Shown piece after piece: positions 16,271-24,499 of a stretch of 64,000 nt of DNA. The DNA comes from Bacteroidota bacterium (lineage in GTDB: Bacteria > Bacteroidota > Bacteroidia > 2-12-FULL-35-15). The stretch is from assembly GCA_025963715.1 (NCBI GenBank), contig JAOQAG010000008.1, forward strand, positions 273,907-337,906. The letters are read 5' to 3'. The notes under the pieces were generated by a model, which was not told where the DNA came from, searched no databases, and saw only the letters and a list, made by a program, of their open reading frames with translations. Both the position numbers and the translations under genes were made by a program. How positions within the stretch are numbered: position 1 is the stretch's first letter; each line of letters begins with the position of its first letter.

Positions 16271-16849
16271 TTATCTGCCTTCCTTTGTCAGCTTGCTTTT
16301 TATGCGGCTTAGATGCACACTACTGATTCCCAAATAAGAAGCAATGTAATGCTGCGGTATACGTTTGACGATCTGCGGCTTTTCTTTTACCAGGTTAAGA
16401 TAGCGCTGTGAGGGTGTATCTTTTATAAAGGAAAGAAAATGTTTCATGTAATTAAGTGTACGGTCAAATAATACATTGATAAATTTATCCCTCAATTCCG
16501 GGATCTCACTTATTTCAGCAATGATCCTGTCTGCATCCTTTTTATGGATCCACCATAAAACGGAAGGTTCAATTGTTTCAATAAAAACCTCGCTTGGAAA
16601 TTTTTTCCGGAAACTTTCGATGGAAGAGATGCTGCTGTTTTCAAAAAAGAACTGGAACGTAATGTCTTTACCTTTGTTATTAAACCAAGCACGGATGCAT
16701 CCTTTTTCGATCAGGAACAGTTTTTTTGAAATTTCGCCTTCTTTCAAAAGAATTGTCTTTGCAGGAACCTCCAGGCGTTTGAAACAGCTGATGTAATCAT
16801 TCCAGTGTTCTTCATCAAGCGGAAATTTGTTTTTGAACTGTTCAAACAT
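16271..16849 (-). CDS. Crp/Fnr-family transcriptional regulator
   Basis: 192 residues with the usual two domains: an N-terminal cyclic-nucleotide-type beta-roll (about 20-120; KTILLKEGEISKKLFLIEKG) and a C-terminal helix-turn-helix (about 160-192) with IPQHYIASYLGISSVHLSRI. The effector-binding pocket lacks an obvious cAMP Arg-Ser pair, as in many Bacteroidota members whose ligand is unknown. A strong hairpin lies between it and the divergent ArsR gene. Confidence 0.92.
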   Translation of the reverse strand: MFEQFKNKFPLDEEHWNDYISCFKRLEVPAKTILLKEGEISKKLFLIEKGCIRAWFNNKGKDITFQFFFENSSISSIESFRKKFPSEVFIETIEPSVLWWIHKKDADRIIAEISEIPELRDKFINVLFDRTLNYMKHFLSFIKDTPSQRYLNLVKEKPQIVKRIPQHYIASYLGISSVHLSRIKSKLTKEGR

Positions 16850-16957
16850 AGCGATTTTATTCTAAGATATTAGTATGTAAAATTACAGCTTACAATAAAG
16901 CAATACTATTTTTTAATACCGAATATAATAAATTGCTTTTCGCCAAAAAGTAAAAAA

Positions 16958-16990
16958 GCCTTCCCGGAATAACCGGGAAGGCTTTTTTCT
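16958..16990. terminator. Strong hairpin inside a divergent intergenic region
   Basis: AAAAAAGCCTTCCCGG pairs with CCGGGAAGGCTTTTTT: a GC-rich stem with T-runs on both strands, typical of a bidirectional terminator. It is unusual because both neighbouring genes point away from it. Confidence 0.75.
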
Positions 16991-17013
16991 TCAAAAAAAG
17001 TGATAAAAATTTG

Positions 17014-17055
17014 CGCAGTCAAATAACTTCATTATATTTGCAGTCAAATAGCTGC
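17014..17055 (+). promoter_or_regulatory. ArsR promoter with duplicated operator word
   Basis: GCGCAGTCAAATAACTTC and GCAGTCAAATAGCTGC are direct repeats about 25 bp apart flanking the -7 box TATATTTG (17033-17040). CAAATA and TATTTG also form an inverted pair. The second copy lies between the -7 box and the start codon, a repressor position. Confidence 0.6.
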
Positions 17056-17060
17056 ATAAA

Positions 17061-17384
17061 ATGGAAATCAGAAGAGATGTATTTCAGGCAATTGCCGACC
17101 CTACACGCAGGGCAATATTAAGTTTAGTTGCATTACAGGCGATGACTCCGGGTGCTATTGCTGAAAATTTTGATTCGTCGAGACAAACAATTTCGAAACA
17201 CATCCAAATATTAAATGAATGTGAGCTGCTGGACCAAACACAATCCGGCAGAGAAATTTATTATCATTTTAATCCAAACAAGATGAAAGAAATAGCAGAT
17301 TTTATTGAACCATTCCGCAACATGTGGGATGACAGGTTTAATAAATTGGAAACCATCATGAAAAAATATAAAACAAAGAAATAG
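17061..17384 (+). CDS. ArsR-family transcriptional regulator
   Basis: 107 residues. The winged helix begins [20 protein letters not shown] (about 4-23), the standard ArsR opening. A recognition helix follows in [18 protein letters not shown] (about 50-67), then a short wing with GREIYYHFN. It lacks the metal-binding ELCVCDL site of arsenic sensors. It belongs to the group commonly found in front of an SRPBCC (AHSA1-like) gene, as here (6-bp gap). It is first gene of a co-directional cluster and probably represses it through the duplicated word around its promoter. Confidence 0.93.
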   Translation: MEIRRDVFQAIADPTRRAILSLVALQAMTPGAIAENFDSSRQTISKHIQILNECELLDQTQSGREIYYHFNPNKMKEIADFIEPFRNMWDDRFNKLETIMKKYKTKK

Positions 17385-17390
17385 GATCAC

Positions 17391-17858
17391 ATGGAACAAA
17401 AAACAAAGATCAGTGCCGAAGACGGCAAACAGGAATTAGTAATTACAAGGGAATTTGACCTGCCATTGGAATTACTTTTTAAAGCGTATGCAGAAGCCGA
17501 AATTGTTGAGCAATGGATGGGAACAAAAGTGTTGAAACTCGAAAGTAAAAAACACGGCAGTTACCAGTTTGAAACATCAGATGCCCAGGGAAAAGTTGTA
17601 TTCCGGGCCAATGGAACAATCCACGAGTTTATCCTGAACGAAAAGATCACACGGACATTTGAAATGGAGAATACGCCTTTTGATGTTCAGCTGGAATTCC
17701 TGGAATTTGAAAAACTTACTGACGATACCAGCAAACTCAGGATGCATGTAGTATACAGATCAGTTGCACTCAGAGATCAAATGCTAAAACTCCCTTTTGC
17801 TCAGGGCATAAACATGGCGCATAACCGGATACAGGAAATTTTAAACAAACTAAAATAA
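17391..17858 (+). CDS. SRPBCC-domain protein (AHSA1-like)
   Basis: 155 residues of the START-like helix-grip fold used by AHSA1/PF08327 proteins: ITREFDLPLELLFKAYAEAE (about 19-38), EQWMGTK, then alternating beta strands. It starts 6 bp after the ArsR stop and ends 6 bp before a DoxX gene, so it is in an operon. These proteins bind small hydrophobic ligands; the ligand is unknown. ArsR-SRPBCC pairs are widespread and regulator and ligand-binding protein are thought to be functionally linked. Confidence 0.9.
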   Translation: MEQKTKISAEDGKQELVITREFDLPLELLFKAYAEAEIVEQWMGTKVLKLESKKHGSYQFETSDAQGKVVFRANGTIHEFILNEKITRTFEMENTPFDVQLEFLEFEKLTDDTSKLRMHVVYRSVALRDQMLKLPFAQGINMAHNRIQEILNKLK

Positions 17859-17864
17859 TATATC

Positions 17865-18248
17865 ATGGAAAAGAGAAATAAAATTATCTATTGGATTGCC
17901 ACTGCTTTATTAGCTGTTGGCATGCTGGGAAGCGGCCTGGCGCAAATATTTCATGCAAAACAAATGATCGACCTGGTTGTTCCTTTGGGTTACCCCATCT
18001 ATTTTTTATCCATCATCGGCGTTTGGAAAGTACTTGGAGTAGTTGCTATTTTAGTACCTCGGTTTACGCTTGTTAAAGAATGGGCCTATGCAGGTTTCTT
18101 TTTTGTTATGACAGGCGCCCTTGTTTCGCATTTGGCAAGCGGCGATTATGCCGTAAAGGCAATTATGGGGCCCGTAATGCAAACTGTTTTTATTATCTTG
18201 TCGTGGTATTTCAGACCTGCTGATAGAAAAATTAGTTCCGTCAATTAA
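17865..18248 (+). CDS. DoxX-like membrane protein
   Basis: 127 residues with four hydrophobic helices (about 8-28, 42-64, 70-90 and 98-117). The LYFLSIIGVWKVLGVVAIL-type second helix with YPIYF and KVLG is typical of DoxX-like (PF13564) inner-membrane proteins. It starts 6 bp after the SRPBCC stop in the same operon. The biochemical role of this family is poorly defined; association with redox or sulfur chemistry is known for some members. Confidence 0.85.
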   Translation: MEKRNKIIYWIATALLAVGMLGSGLAQIFHAKQMIDLVVPLGYPIYFLSIIGVWKVLGVVAILVPRFTLVKEWAYAGFFFVMTGALVSHLASGDYAVKAIMGPVMQTVFIILSWYFRPADRKISSVN

Positions 18249-18251
18249 TAA

Positions 18252-18839
18252 ATGAATAATATGAATCCTAAAGTTGATTTTTATTTTAATAAAGCCAAAA
18301 AGTGGCAGGAAGAAATCGAAAAATTGAGAATGATCGCTCTTGATTGCGGGCTTACAGAAGAATTGAAATGGGGTTGCCCTTGTTACTCATTTAAAGAAAG
18401 CAACATTGTTTTAATACATGTGTTCAAAGAATACTGTGCGTTTTTATTTTTCAAAGGTGTTTTGCTAAAGGATCCCAAGGGGCTTTTAATCCAACAAACG
18501 GAGAATGTACAGTCGGCGCGCCAGATCAGGTTCACTGGTGTTAAGGAAATAGTGAAGATGGAACGTACACTCAAAGCTTACATTCATGAAGCCATTGAAG
18601 TGGAAAAAGCCGGTTTGAAAGTGCCTTTGAAAAAGACGGCAGAATTCAGCGCTCCTGAAGAATTTCAAAAAAAATTAAATACAATTCCTGCCCTGAAAAC
18701 TGCTTTTAAAGCATTAACGCCGGGACGGCAAAGAGCGTACCTGCTTTATTTTTCTGCAGCCAAACAACCCAAAACCCGGGAATCGAGAATCGAAAAATAC
18801 ATTCCGCAAATTCTCAGTGGAAAAGGATTGGATGATTAA
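18252..18839 (+). CDS. YdeI/OmdA-family protein with DUF1801 domain
   Basis: 195 residues, 3 bp after the DoxX gene. The N-terminal two thirds are DUF1801-like (KKWQEEIEKLRMIALDCGL, about 15-33; GCPCYSF; VLIHVFKEYCAFLFFKG). The C-terminus LTPGRQRAYLLYFSAAKQPK (about 153-172) with TRESRIEKYIPQI is the diagnostic YdeI/OmpD-associated (OmdA) tail. It is a small cytosolic protein of unclear function; in some bacteria homologues are linked to bacteriocin or peptide tolerance. Confidence 0.9.
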   Translation: MNNMNPKVDFYFNKAKKWQEEIEKLRMIALDCGLTEELKWGCPCYSFKESNIVLIHVFKEYCAFLFFKGVLLKDPKGLLIQQTENVQSARQIRFTGVKEIVKMERTLKAYIHEAIEVEKAGLKVPLKKTAEFSAPEEFQKKLNTIPALKTAFKALTPGRQRAYLLYFSAAKQPKTRESRIEKYIPQILSGKGLDD

Positions 18840-18865
18840 TCCATCCGACTTATAACAGCTAATAA

Positions 18866-19387
18866 ATGTCAAATTTAAAAACTGAAAATAAAATGGATGC
18901 GTCTTTTTACCTCGACAAATTTCAAAAGGCTGCAGACCAGCTTGACAAGAAAAAATTTCATACAAACCAAATTGAAATAGCAGTTGGCGTGGTCCTGGAT
19001 TCTGTTTTTTTGAAGCTTTATAAAAAATCCTGGGCAAGCCCACTTCAGGATCCATTGACTGCTGAATCAAGGATTTTCTTTTCCGTTTGGATAAACGATT
19101 CAACAATTGCAGAACAAAAAATATTTTACAATATACATGCCTTCAAACTAAGGCAGCTTAAAGGCTATTCCATACAAAGCAGAAAATTTGCAGAGCTTTT
19201 CAGAGCTGACTTTAAAAATTTTGAACACAAATGGAAAAATGTAAGTGTTGATTTTGGGCCCCTTACATTAATGGAAGGTTGGTTAAAAATAGATCTGGAA
19301 AATTTCCAGGATGATATTTTGAAACTTGCCAATGGTTTTTTAGAAATTGAACATTTAGTTGACAACACGCTTGTCCGCTTTAAATAA
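18866..19387 (+). CDS. Uncharacterised protein in the ArsR cluster
   Basis: 173 residues, 26 bp after the YdeI-like gene and in the same direction. I recognise no family. The sequence is mixed alpha/beta and rich in Lys and Phe, with no signal peptide or membrane helix, so it is probably cytosolic. A second ATG at codon 10 (MDASFYLDKFQKAADQLDKK) may be the true start. It has slightly lower GC than the genes before it. Confidence 0.75.
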   Translation: MSNLKTENKMDASFYLDKFQKAADQLDKKKFHTNQIEIAVGVVLDSVFLKLYKKSWASPLQDPLTAESRIFFSVWINDSTIAEQKIFYNIHAFKLRQLKGYSIQSRKFAELFRADFKNFEHKWKNVSVDFGPLTLMEGWLKIDLENFQDDILKLANGFLEIEHLVDNTLVRFK

Positions 19388-19423
19388 ACAAAAACAAATC
19401 GCCAACAGAGATCCTATGAACGT

Positions 19424-19990
19424 ATGAAAAACGATAAAAATAAATTGTCAGCAGAACAACATAAAGAGCTGCTCAACGTATTGAAAACCCGTTTTGAAAA
19501 AAACATGAACCGCCATAAAGCCATTGAATGGGCCAAAGTACAGGCAAAGCTGGAAGCTGCTCCTGAAAAACTGTGGTCGCTCCATGAAATGGAAAAAACG
19601 GAGGGTGAACCAGATGTTGTCGGTTATGATAAAAAAACGGGCGAATATATTTTTTATGATTGTTCGGCGGAAAGCCCTAAAGGCCGCAGAAGCGTTTGCT
19701 ACGACAGTAAAGCACTGGAGTCAAGGAAAGAAAATAAGCCAAAAGATAGCGCTATGAACATGGCAGCTGACATGGGTATTGAAATCCTGACGGAAGAGCA
19801 ATACCGGGAACTGCAGGAGCTTGGGAATTTTGATACTAAAACATCGAGCTGGATAATAACACCTGCTGAGATTCGGAAACTGGGTGGTGCACTCTTTTGT
19901 GATCGCCGCTACAATACTATTTTTGTGTACCACAACGGTGCAGAATCTTACTATGCCGCCAGGGGCTTCCGCGGCGCATTAAGGGTTTGA
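19424..19990 (+). CDS. DUF4256-family protein
   Basis: 188 residues. It carries segments I associate with DUF4256: MEKTEGEPDVVGYDKKTGEY (about 64-83), FYDCSAESPKGRRSVCYD (about 85-102), and the C-terminus GGALFCDRRYNTIFVYHNGA. Two conserved Cys lie in the second and last segments. It is a cytosolic protein of unknown function; homologues often sit near AHSA1, YdeI and DoxX genes as here. It is last of the co-directional cluster starting at 17061. Confidence 0.88.
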   Translation: MKNDKNKLSAEQHKELLNVLKTRFEKNMNRHKAIEWAKVQAKLEAAPEKLWSLHEMEKTEGEPDVVGYDKKTGEYIFYDCSAESPKGRRSVCYDSKALESRKENKPKDSAMNMAADMGIEILTEEQYRELQELGNFDTKTSSWIITPAEIRKLGGALFCDRRYNTIFVYHNGAESYYAARGFRGALRV

Positions 19991-20109
19991 ATTTTTCTCA
20001 AAATAGTCAATGAAACCCTGCAACTTGTTAAAACAGTATTGTTTTTAAAGTACAATTATGTACCTGTTAACAAAAAATATTACTCATTTAATAATCGTGA
20101 CTAAACAAC

Positions 20110-20667
20110 ATGAAAAATACACAACAAAAACCTAAAAAAAACTTATCCGAAATAATCGGCTTTACTATAATAACATCAGGAGATAGATACCACTTAGGCA
20201 TAAAATCAGATGGCACTCTTTGGGCCTGGGGAGAGTCTTCGTATGGTAGTATGGGTACCGGGGGCAAGGAAAGTATTGTTCCTATACAGATAGGAACCGA
20301 TAATAAATGGACTGATATCAAAGCGGGGTATTATCACAGTCTTGGCTTGAAATCAGACGGTACTCTTTGGTCATGGGGGTGTAACTGGTTCGGACAATTA
20401 GGGGATGGAAGTATAAAAAATGGAAAACGGAAGGTACGAATAGGAGGAGATGATAAAGAAAGCCCTATCCAAATAGGGGAAGATACCAATTGGATAAGCA
20501 TTGCTGCCGGAGGAAACCACTGTTTAGCTTTAAAATCAGATGGTAGCATTTGGGGATGGGGAGATAATTCCAATGGACAATTAGGAGATAGAAACTTAAC
20601 TAATTACGTTTTTGATGTTAATGATGATGTACGCGATGGACGAATTGGTCCCGGGCAAATAGGTTGA
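20110..20667 (+). CDS. RCC1-repeat protein, N-terminal part of a frameshifted RCC1-FKBP gene
   Basis: 185 residues with three RCC1-type repeats, each of the form HxLGxKSDGTLWAWGxxxxGxxG (about 30-55, 72-100 and 130-158). It stops at TGA 20665-20667 in the middle of the fourth repeat linker (PGQIG*). Removing one base there joins it in frame to the remaining repeats and the FKBP domain downstream. No signal peptide. RCC1 repeats normally form a beta-propeller that binds proteins. Treated as the 5' half of one gene. Confidence 0.8.
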   Translation: MKNTQQKPKKNLSEIIGFTIITSGDRYHLGIKSDGTLWAWGESSYGSMGTGGKESIVPIQIGTDNKWTDIKAGYYHSLGLKSDGTLWSWGCNWFGQLGDGSIKNGKRKVRIGGDDKESPIQIGEDTNWISIAAGGNHCLALKSDGSIWGWGDNSNGQLGDRNLTNYVFDVNDDVRDGRIGPGQIG

Positions 20668-22174
20668 AGATCACGATTGGATAAATATCACTACTGGCGA
20701 GGAAAGCAGCTTTGCAATAAAATCAGATGGTACCCTTTGGGCATCGGGAAGTAATCTTTATGGAAATGTAGGTGATGGAAGTACTGAAATTCAAAAGGAA
20801 CTGATTAGAGTAGGAACTGATACTAATTGGAAAAATGTATCCGCGCGAGATGCCTTTTGCTTAGGTATAAAATCAGATGGCAGCATTTGGGCCTGGGGAA
20901 ATAATTATTCCGGACAGTTGGGTACCGGAACTACTGAAGACGAAAGCAAACCGGTACAAATAGGAAAAGATTTTGATTGGGTAAACGTTGTAGCTGGAGA
21001 AAGTTGTTATGGTTTAAAATCAGCTGGAAGCCTTTGGGAATGGGGTAATAATCAACTTTCGCCTTTGAAAAAAAATGTTTCAAAAGATGATACCCGTATT
21101 CATCTAAAAGCTGATGATGGTTTATGGATCCAAAGAAAAAATAACATTTTAGATTCTAAACCAAAAGAGAAAAGCAAAACCGCGATACAAGAAATAGTCA
21201 AAAATCAGGAAGTTAATAATTCCAAAACAATGAAAACCGCATCGGGTTTAGAATATACAATTAAAGAAAAAGGAAAGGGTAAAAAGCCAAAGAATGGCGA
21301 TAAGGTGGTCGTTCATTATACGGGAAGATTAACAAATGATGCTGTTTTTGACAGCTCGGTAAAACGTGGTACCCCGTTTTCATTTAAACTTGGTGCAGGT
21401 CAGGTTATTAAAGGATGGGACGAAGCACTTCTTCTTTTGCAGGTAGGCGATAAAGCTACAATTAAATTTGGTCCCGAATTGGGCTATGGCGATAGAAATA
21501 CCGGTCCGATACCTGCCAATTCCACTCTTATTTTTGATGTTGAACTATTAGATATACTATCAGCCACTCAAAAAACGGATGAAGATGTTTATATGGAAGA
21601 GGATGATGTAGATGGCGAAACCACAGCTTGTTTGATTTCAGGGCGTAACGTTGATATTGCTGCAGACAAACTAAAAGAGGTAACTTCTGTGATTGCCAAA
21701 TGGGTAACAAAAACAAATATGCCACTTTATTGTGTTGCATCTTCCCATCAAAATTTAAGTGTAATAGGTTTACTGATTGAAAAAGCATCTGCTGATGATG
21801 GTGCCCCTGAAGGCCCCATTTCTAAAGAAAAAATTACTAAAACCATAGCTGATGCAAAAAAAATACCTGAAGATTTCTGGAAGGAGATCAACAAAGTTTT
21901 AAAGTCCAAAAATTCCATCATAAAAGAAAAAACTAAATTATTACTTTGCTCAATAGGGCCTTTAGCTTCTGCCTATCTTGCTTCCGGAAAGCTTATTTCA
22001 AACGAAGATAAAAATGCAGAAAATGCTTTCTACGGATGCAATATGCAGCAAGAACGGCACTCAACAGGTGTAAAAGGGAAATGGATTGTAAGAGCTGAGG
22101 ATTGGGATGTTATAGAAGTCGAACTTCCCAAAAAAATTGATGGGGAAATATATTTGATTGCCCGGTATGATTAG
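20666..22174 (+). CDS. RCC1 repeats fused to FKBP prolyl isomerase, C-terminal part of frameshifted gene
   Basis: This frame is open from 20666 (EDHDWINI continues the broken repeat) to TAG 22174. It holds three more RCC1 repeats, then a linker. A complete FKBP-type prolyl isomerase follows: VVHYTGRLTNDAVFDSSVKR, GAGQVIKGWDEALL, GYGDRNTGPIPANSTLIFDV. Last comes a C-terminal domain of about 200 residues that I do not recognise. If translated separately, the first usable start is TTG at 20918. The whole gene spans 2,065 nt, one more than a multiple of three, which fits a single-base insertion. The gene is AT-richer than its upstream neighbours. Confidence 0.8.
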   Translation, partial: EDHDWINITTGEESSFAIKSDGTLWASGSNLYGNVGDGSTEIQKELIRVGTDTNWKNVSARDAFCLGIKSDGSIWAWGNNYSGQLGTGTTEDESKPVQIGKDFDWVNVVAGESCYGLKSAGSLWEWGNNQLSPLKKNVSKDDTRIHLKADDGLWIQRKNNILDSKPKEKSKTAIQEIVKNQEVNNSKTMKTASGLEYTIKEKGKGKKPKNGDKVVVHYTGRLTNDAVFDSSVKRGTPFSFKLGAGQVIKGWDEALLLLQVGDKATIKFGPELGYGDRNTGPIPANSTLIFDVELLDILSATQKTDEDVYMEEDDVDGETTACLISGRNVDIAADKLKEVTSVIAKWVTKTNMPLYCVASSHQNLSVIGLLIEKASADDGAPEGPISKEKITKTIADAKKIPEDFWKEINKVLKSKNSIIKEKTKLLLCSIGPLASAYLASGKLISNEDKNAENAFYGCNMQQERHSTGVKGKWIVRAEDWDVIEVELPKKIDGEIYLIARYD

Positions 22175-22272
22175 AAATTTATTTTAACGAAAAAATGAAG
22201 ACAAGTTTACTGAGTTCGAAGTTTAGTAACAAACAATAAAAAAAGTGATTTAGATTAATCTAAATCACTTTT
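22175..22272. repeat. Left copy of about 95-bp direct repeat with 32-bp palindrome
   Basis: The sequence from just after the RCC1-FKBP stop (AATGAAGACAAGTTTACTGA, then GTTCGAA) to a perfect palindrome at 22241-22272 (AAAAGTGATTTAGAT, TA, then complement) recurs at 25850-25952 beside tRNA-Ser. The palindrome followed by a T-run also works as a terminator. Confidence 0.8.
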
Positions 22273-22291
22273 AACTGAACTTGATTTCATT

Positions 22292-22487
22292 GGTTATGTT
22301 GTAGGAAAATGTTTATTTTACCTGATATTTCATTTCGAAGGTGTCATCCCGGGCCTGACCCGGGATCTCATAAATGTTTGCAGAATGTTGATCCCGGTTT
22401 TTAATTGGCAGATCCCGGGTCAGGCCCGGGATGACAGATCAGGAAAGTATTTCTGTTTCCATAGCGACATTTTCCTACAACTTAACC
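22292..22487. mobile_element. Non-autonomous MITE-like element, copy 2
   Basis: 196 bp with ends GGTTATGTTGTAGGAAAATG and CATTTTCCTACAACTTAACC, which are inverted repeats. The inner hairpin is GTCATCCCGGGCCTGACCCG and complement. It lies in opposite orientation to copy 1 (10957-11151). Confidence 0.85.
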
Positions 22488-22566
22488 CAAATAAATAAGT
22501 GGTTCCTACCGATTAGTTAGCGGTCAGGCTATAACACCGACAACTTAGACAAAATAAATTTAAAAA

Positions 22567-23100
22567 ATGGTAAATAGAAATTTCACACCTTTCCCAATTT
22601 TGACAACTGAAAGACTAACACTTAGACAATTATCAGTTGACGACCAGCAAGACATTTTAGCTTTACGTTCTAACTCAGAAATAAACAAATATCTTGACAG
22701 AGAACCAAGCAAAACAATTGAAGATGCTATAAACTTTATCAACATGATTAATGATAACATAAAAAGGAACAACTCAATTTATTGGGTAATCTCCTTGATA
22801 AATACAAAAACATTTGTTGGGACAATTTGCCTTTTTGACTTTTCTAACGAAAAAAGCAGTTGCGAAATTGGTTATGAACTGATGACAAAATTTCAAGGAC
22901 AAGGTATAATGAAAGAAGCGACAGCAGAAGCTATTGACTATGCTTTTCAGACATTGCAGTTTCAAAAAATAGTAGCATTTACTCACAAAGAAAATCAGAA
23001 TTCAATTAAACTTTTGACAAAATTCAACTTTATTAAATCCATAGAAGCAGACAAAGAAAACTCTGATTTTAATATTTTCACATTGACTCATTCAAATTGA
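22567..23100 (+). CDS. GNAT acetyltransferase (RimJ/RimL type)
   Basis: 177 residues. It opens TERLTLRQLSVDDQQDILAL (about 13-32) and has the acetyl-CoA loop in ELMTKFQGQGIMKEA (about 107-121), the R/QxxGxG/A pattern of GNAT enzymes. ENQNSIKLLTKFNF near the end is the standard RimJ-like closing motif. It acetylates an amine on a protein N-terminus or small molecule; the target is unknown. It is noticeably AT-rich compared with genes before 20 kb and lies inside the direct-repeat-flanked block, suggesting acquisition. Confidence 0.92.
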   Translation: MVNRNFTPFPILTTERLTLRQLSVDDQQDILALRSNSEINKYLDREPSKTIEDAINFINMINDNIKRNNSIYWVISLINTKTFVGTICLFDFSNEKSSCEIGYELMTKFQGQGIMKEATAEAIDYAFQTLQFQKIVAFTHKENQNSIKLLTKFNFIKSIEADKENSDFNIFTLTHSN

Positions 23101-23141
23101 CAACTAAAAATTAGAATGAACGCCCGACAATAACTAAAAAA

Positions 23142-23178
23142 AAGCGCCAATTTCGGAAGAAATTAGCGCTTTTTTGCG
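23142..23178. terminator. Bidirectional terminator between GNAT and SDR genes
   Basis: AGCGCCAATTTC pairs with GAAATTAGCGCT with A- and T-runs on the two sides (AAAAAAAAGCGC...GCGCTTTTTT), between convergent genes. Confidence 0.75.
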
Positions 23179-23242
23179 CTGGCGGATTTAATAGCGATAA
23201 ATGACTTTATAGACTTAATTGAAATACAAAGCTATGGTGAAT

Positions 23243-24001
23243 TTAAAAACCATACATACCACCCGAAACAGAAATTTGCTCACCCGTAATCCACGCTGCA
23301 TCATCGGAGGCAAGAAAAACGGCAGCTTTCGCAATATCTTCAGGCTGACCTCTACGACCAAGTGGTGTATGGGCAATAAACATTGTTTCAGCCTCACTGC
23401 CAGTAGTTACACCCGCACTATGTGCACCTTCTGTTTCCGTAGCGCCCGGCAAAATAGAATTGACACGAATGTTTTTTGCACCCAGTTCTTTCGACAAAGA
23501 AATCGTTATGGCATCTATTGCTGCTTTAGTTGCGGAATATAACGAGACTCCCGCCATCGGCATTTTGCTTGCACCCGAACTGATATTGATGATATTGCCA
23601 CCCTTATCGCTAAACAGTTTCAAAGATGCCTGGATAGTAAGTATAGGGCCCAAAACATTGACGTTGAAATGCTGATGAAAAGTTTCTACTGATGCCTGTT
23701 CAATAGGCAAGTATTGCTGATGGACCGCGTTGTTTACCAAAATATCCAAGGTACCGAAAGCCTTCTTTGTTTCTTCAAATAGCCTAATAACATCGGCTTC
23801 TTTCGATACATCGGCCTGTACTGCAATGGCTAAGCCTCCATTGTCGATTATGGCTTTCACCACTTTATCTGCTCCTTCTTTACTTGAAGCATAATTTACA
23901 ACAACCTTTGCGCCTTCCTTGGCAAAGTGCTTTGCGATAGATGCACCAATTCCTTTTGATGAACCTGTAATAATCGCTACTTTGTTTTTTAATTTACTCA
24001 T
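23243..24001 (-). CDS. SDR-family oxidoreductase (FabG-like)
   Basis: 252 residues, classical short-chain dehydrogenase. The cofactor loop is TGSSKGIGASIAKHFAKEGA (about 13-32). NNAV at about 90 replaces the more usual NNAG. The catalytic Ser is in INISSGA (about 140), and YSATK (Tyr/Lys about 154/158) completes the site. The C-terminal GRRGQPEDIAKAAVFLASDD and SVSGGMYGF are typical. It reduces a carbonyl with NAD(P)H in the cytosol; the substrate is unknown. It is one of three genes on this strand (SDR, DinB, SDR). Confidence 0.94.
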   Translation of the reverse strand: MSKLKNKVAIITGSSKGIGASIAKHFAKEGAKVVVNYASSKEGADKVVKAIIDNGGLAIAVQADVSKEADVIRLFEETKKAFGTLDILVNNAVHQQYLPIEQASVETFHQHFNVNVLGPILTIQASLKLFSDKGGNIINISSGASKMPMAGVSLYSATKAAIDAITISLSKELGAKNIRVNSILPGATETEGAHSAGVTTGSEAETMFIAHTPLGRRGQPEDIAKAAVFLASDDAAWITGEQISVSGGMYGF

Positions 24002-24012
24002 TTTTTTTGTTT

Positions 24013-24471
24013 TTATTTATTTGTTTTATTAAGTCGATTCAATATCTGATTAATTTTATCAATATGGTTTGCTTCATGTTTTGTTAAAAATTCTAAGGTT
24101 TCAATAAAATCTAACTTGCCAAATGCACGAAAATTGTTAAACATTCCTTTGTCGTAATCATCTTTTAAAAAGTCTGCTGTAGGCAACAACAATTCTTTTA
24201 TTTCCTTAAATTCTTTACCTATATCGGTAGCCTTTGGATGAGAGCCCGACATATAATTTTGAATGTAATATTGTTCAACATGAGCAGTATGTCCATTGGT
24301 AACATAAAAGTAATGTTGTGGTATTACCAAGATGTGTCCAAGATTCCAAAGAATATTGTTGTTGTTTCCTTCAGGTATAAAACTTAGTTCATCGTTACTC
24401 AATTTTTCTAATTGCAATAGCAAGTTTGACCTTTGATTTTTTAAAAATTCAATTTGTTTTGTGATGTCCAT
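24013..24471 (-). CDS. DinB-family protein
   Basis: 152 residues, a four-helix DinB fold. NILWNLGHILVIPQHYF (about 39-55) supplies the first metal-ligand His, and KHEANHIDKINQIL (about 131-144) the later His pair. DinB-like proteins use three His to hold a divalent metal, and some act as thiol-dependent S-transferases. It lies between two SDR genes on the same strand with short gaps (11 and 28 bp), so it is probably an operon member. AT-rich like its neighbours. Confidence 0.9.
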   Translation of the reverse strand: MDITKQIEFLKNQRSNLLLQLEKLSNDELSFIPEGNNNNILWNLGHILVIPQHYFYVTNGHTAHVEQYYIQNYMSGSHPKATDIGKEFKEIKELLLPTADFLKDDYDKGMFNNFRAFGKLDFIETLEFLTKHEANHIDKINQILNRLNKTNK

Positions 24472-24499
24472 TTTATGTAAATTGATTTAGGATTATTAT

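Noticed and set aside
20640-20690. Programmed +1 frameshift at GGT TGA in the RCC1-FKBP gene
   Set aside because: No good slippery pairing for glycine tRNA on the shifted codon and no upstream stimulatory sequence like that in prfB; a single-base insertion is simpler.
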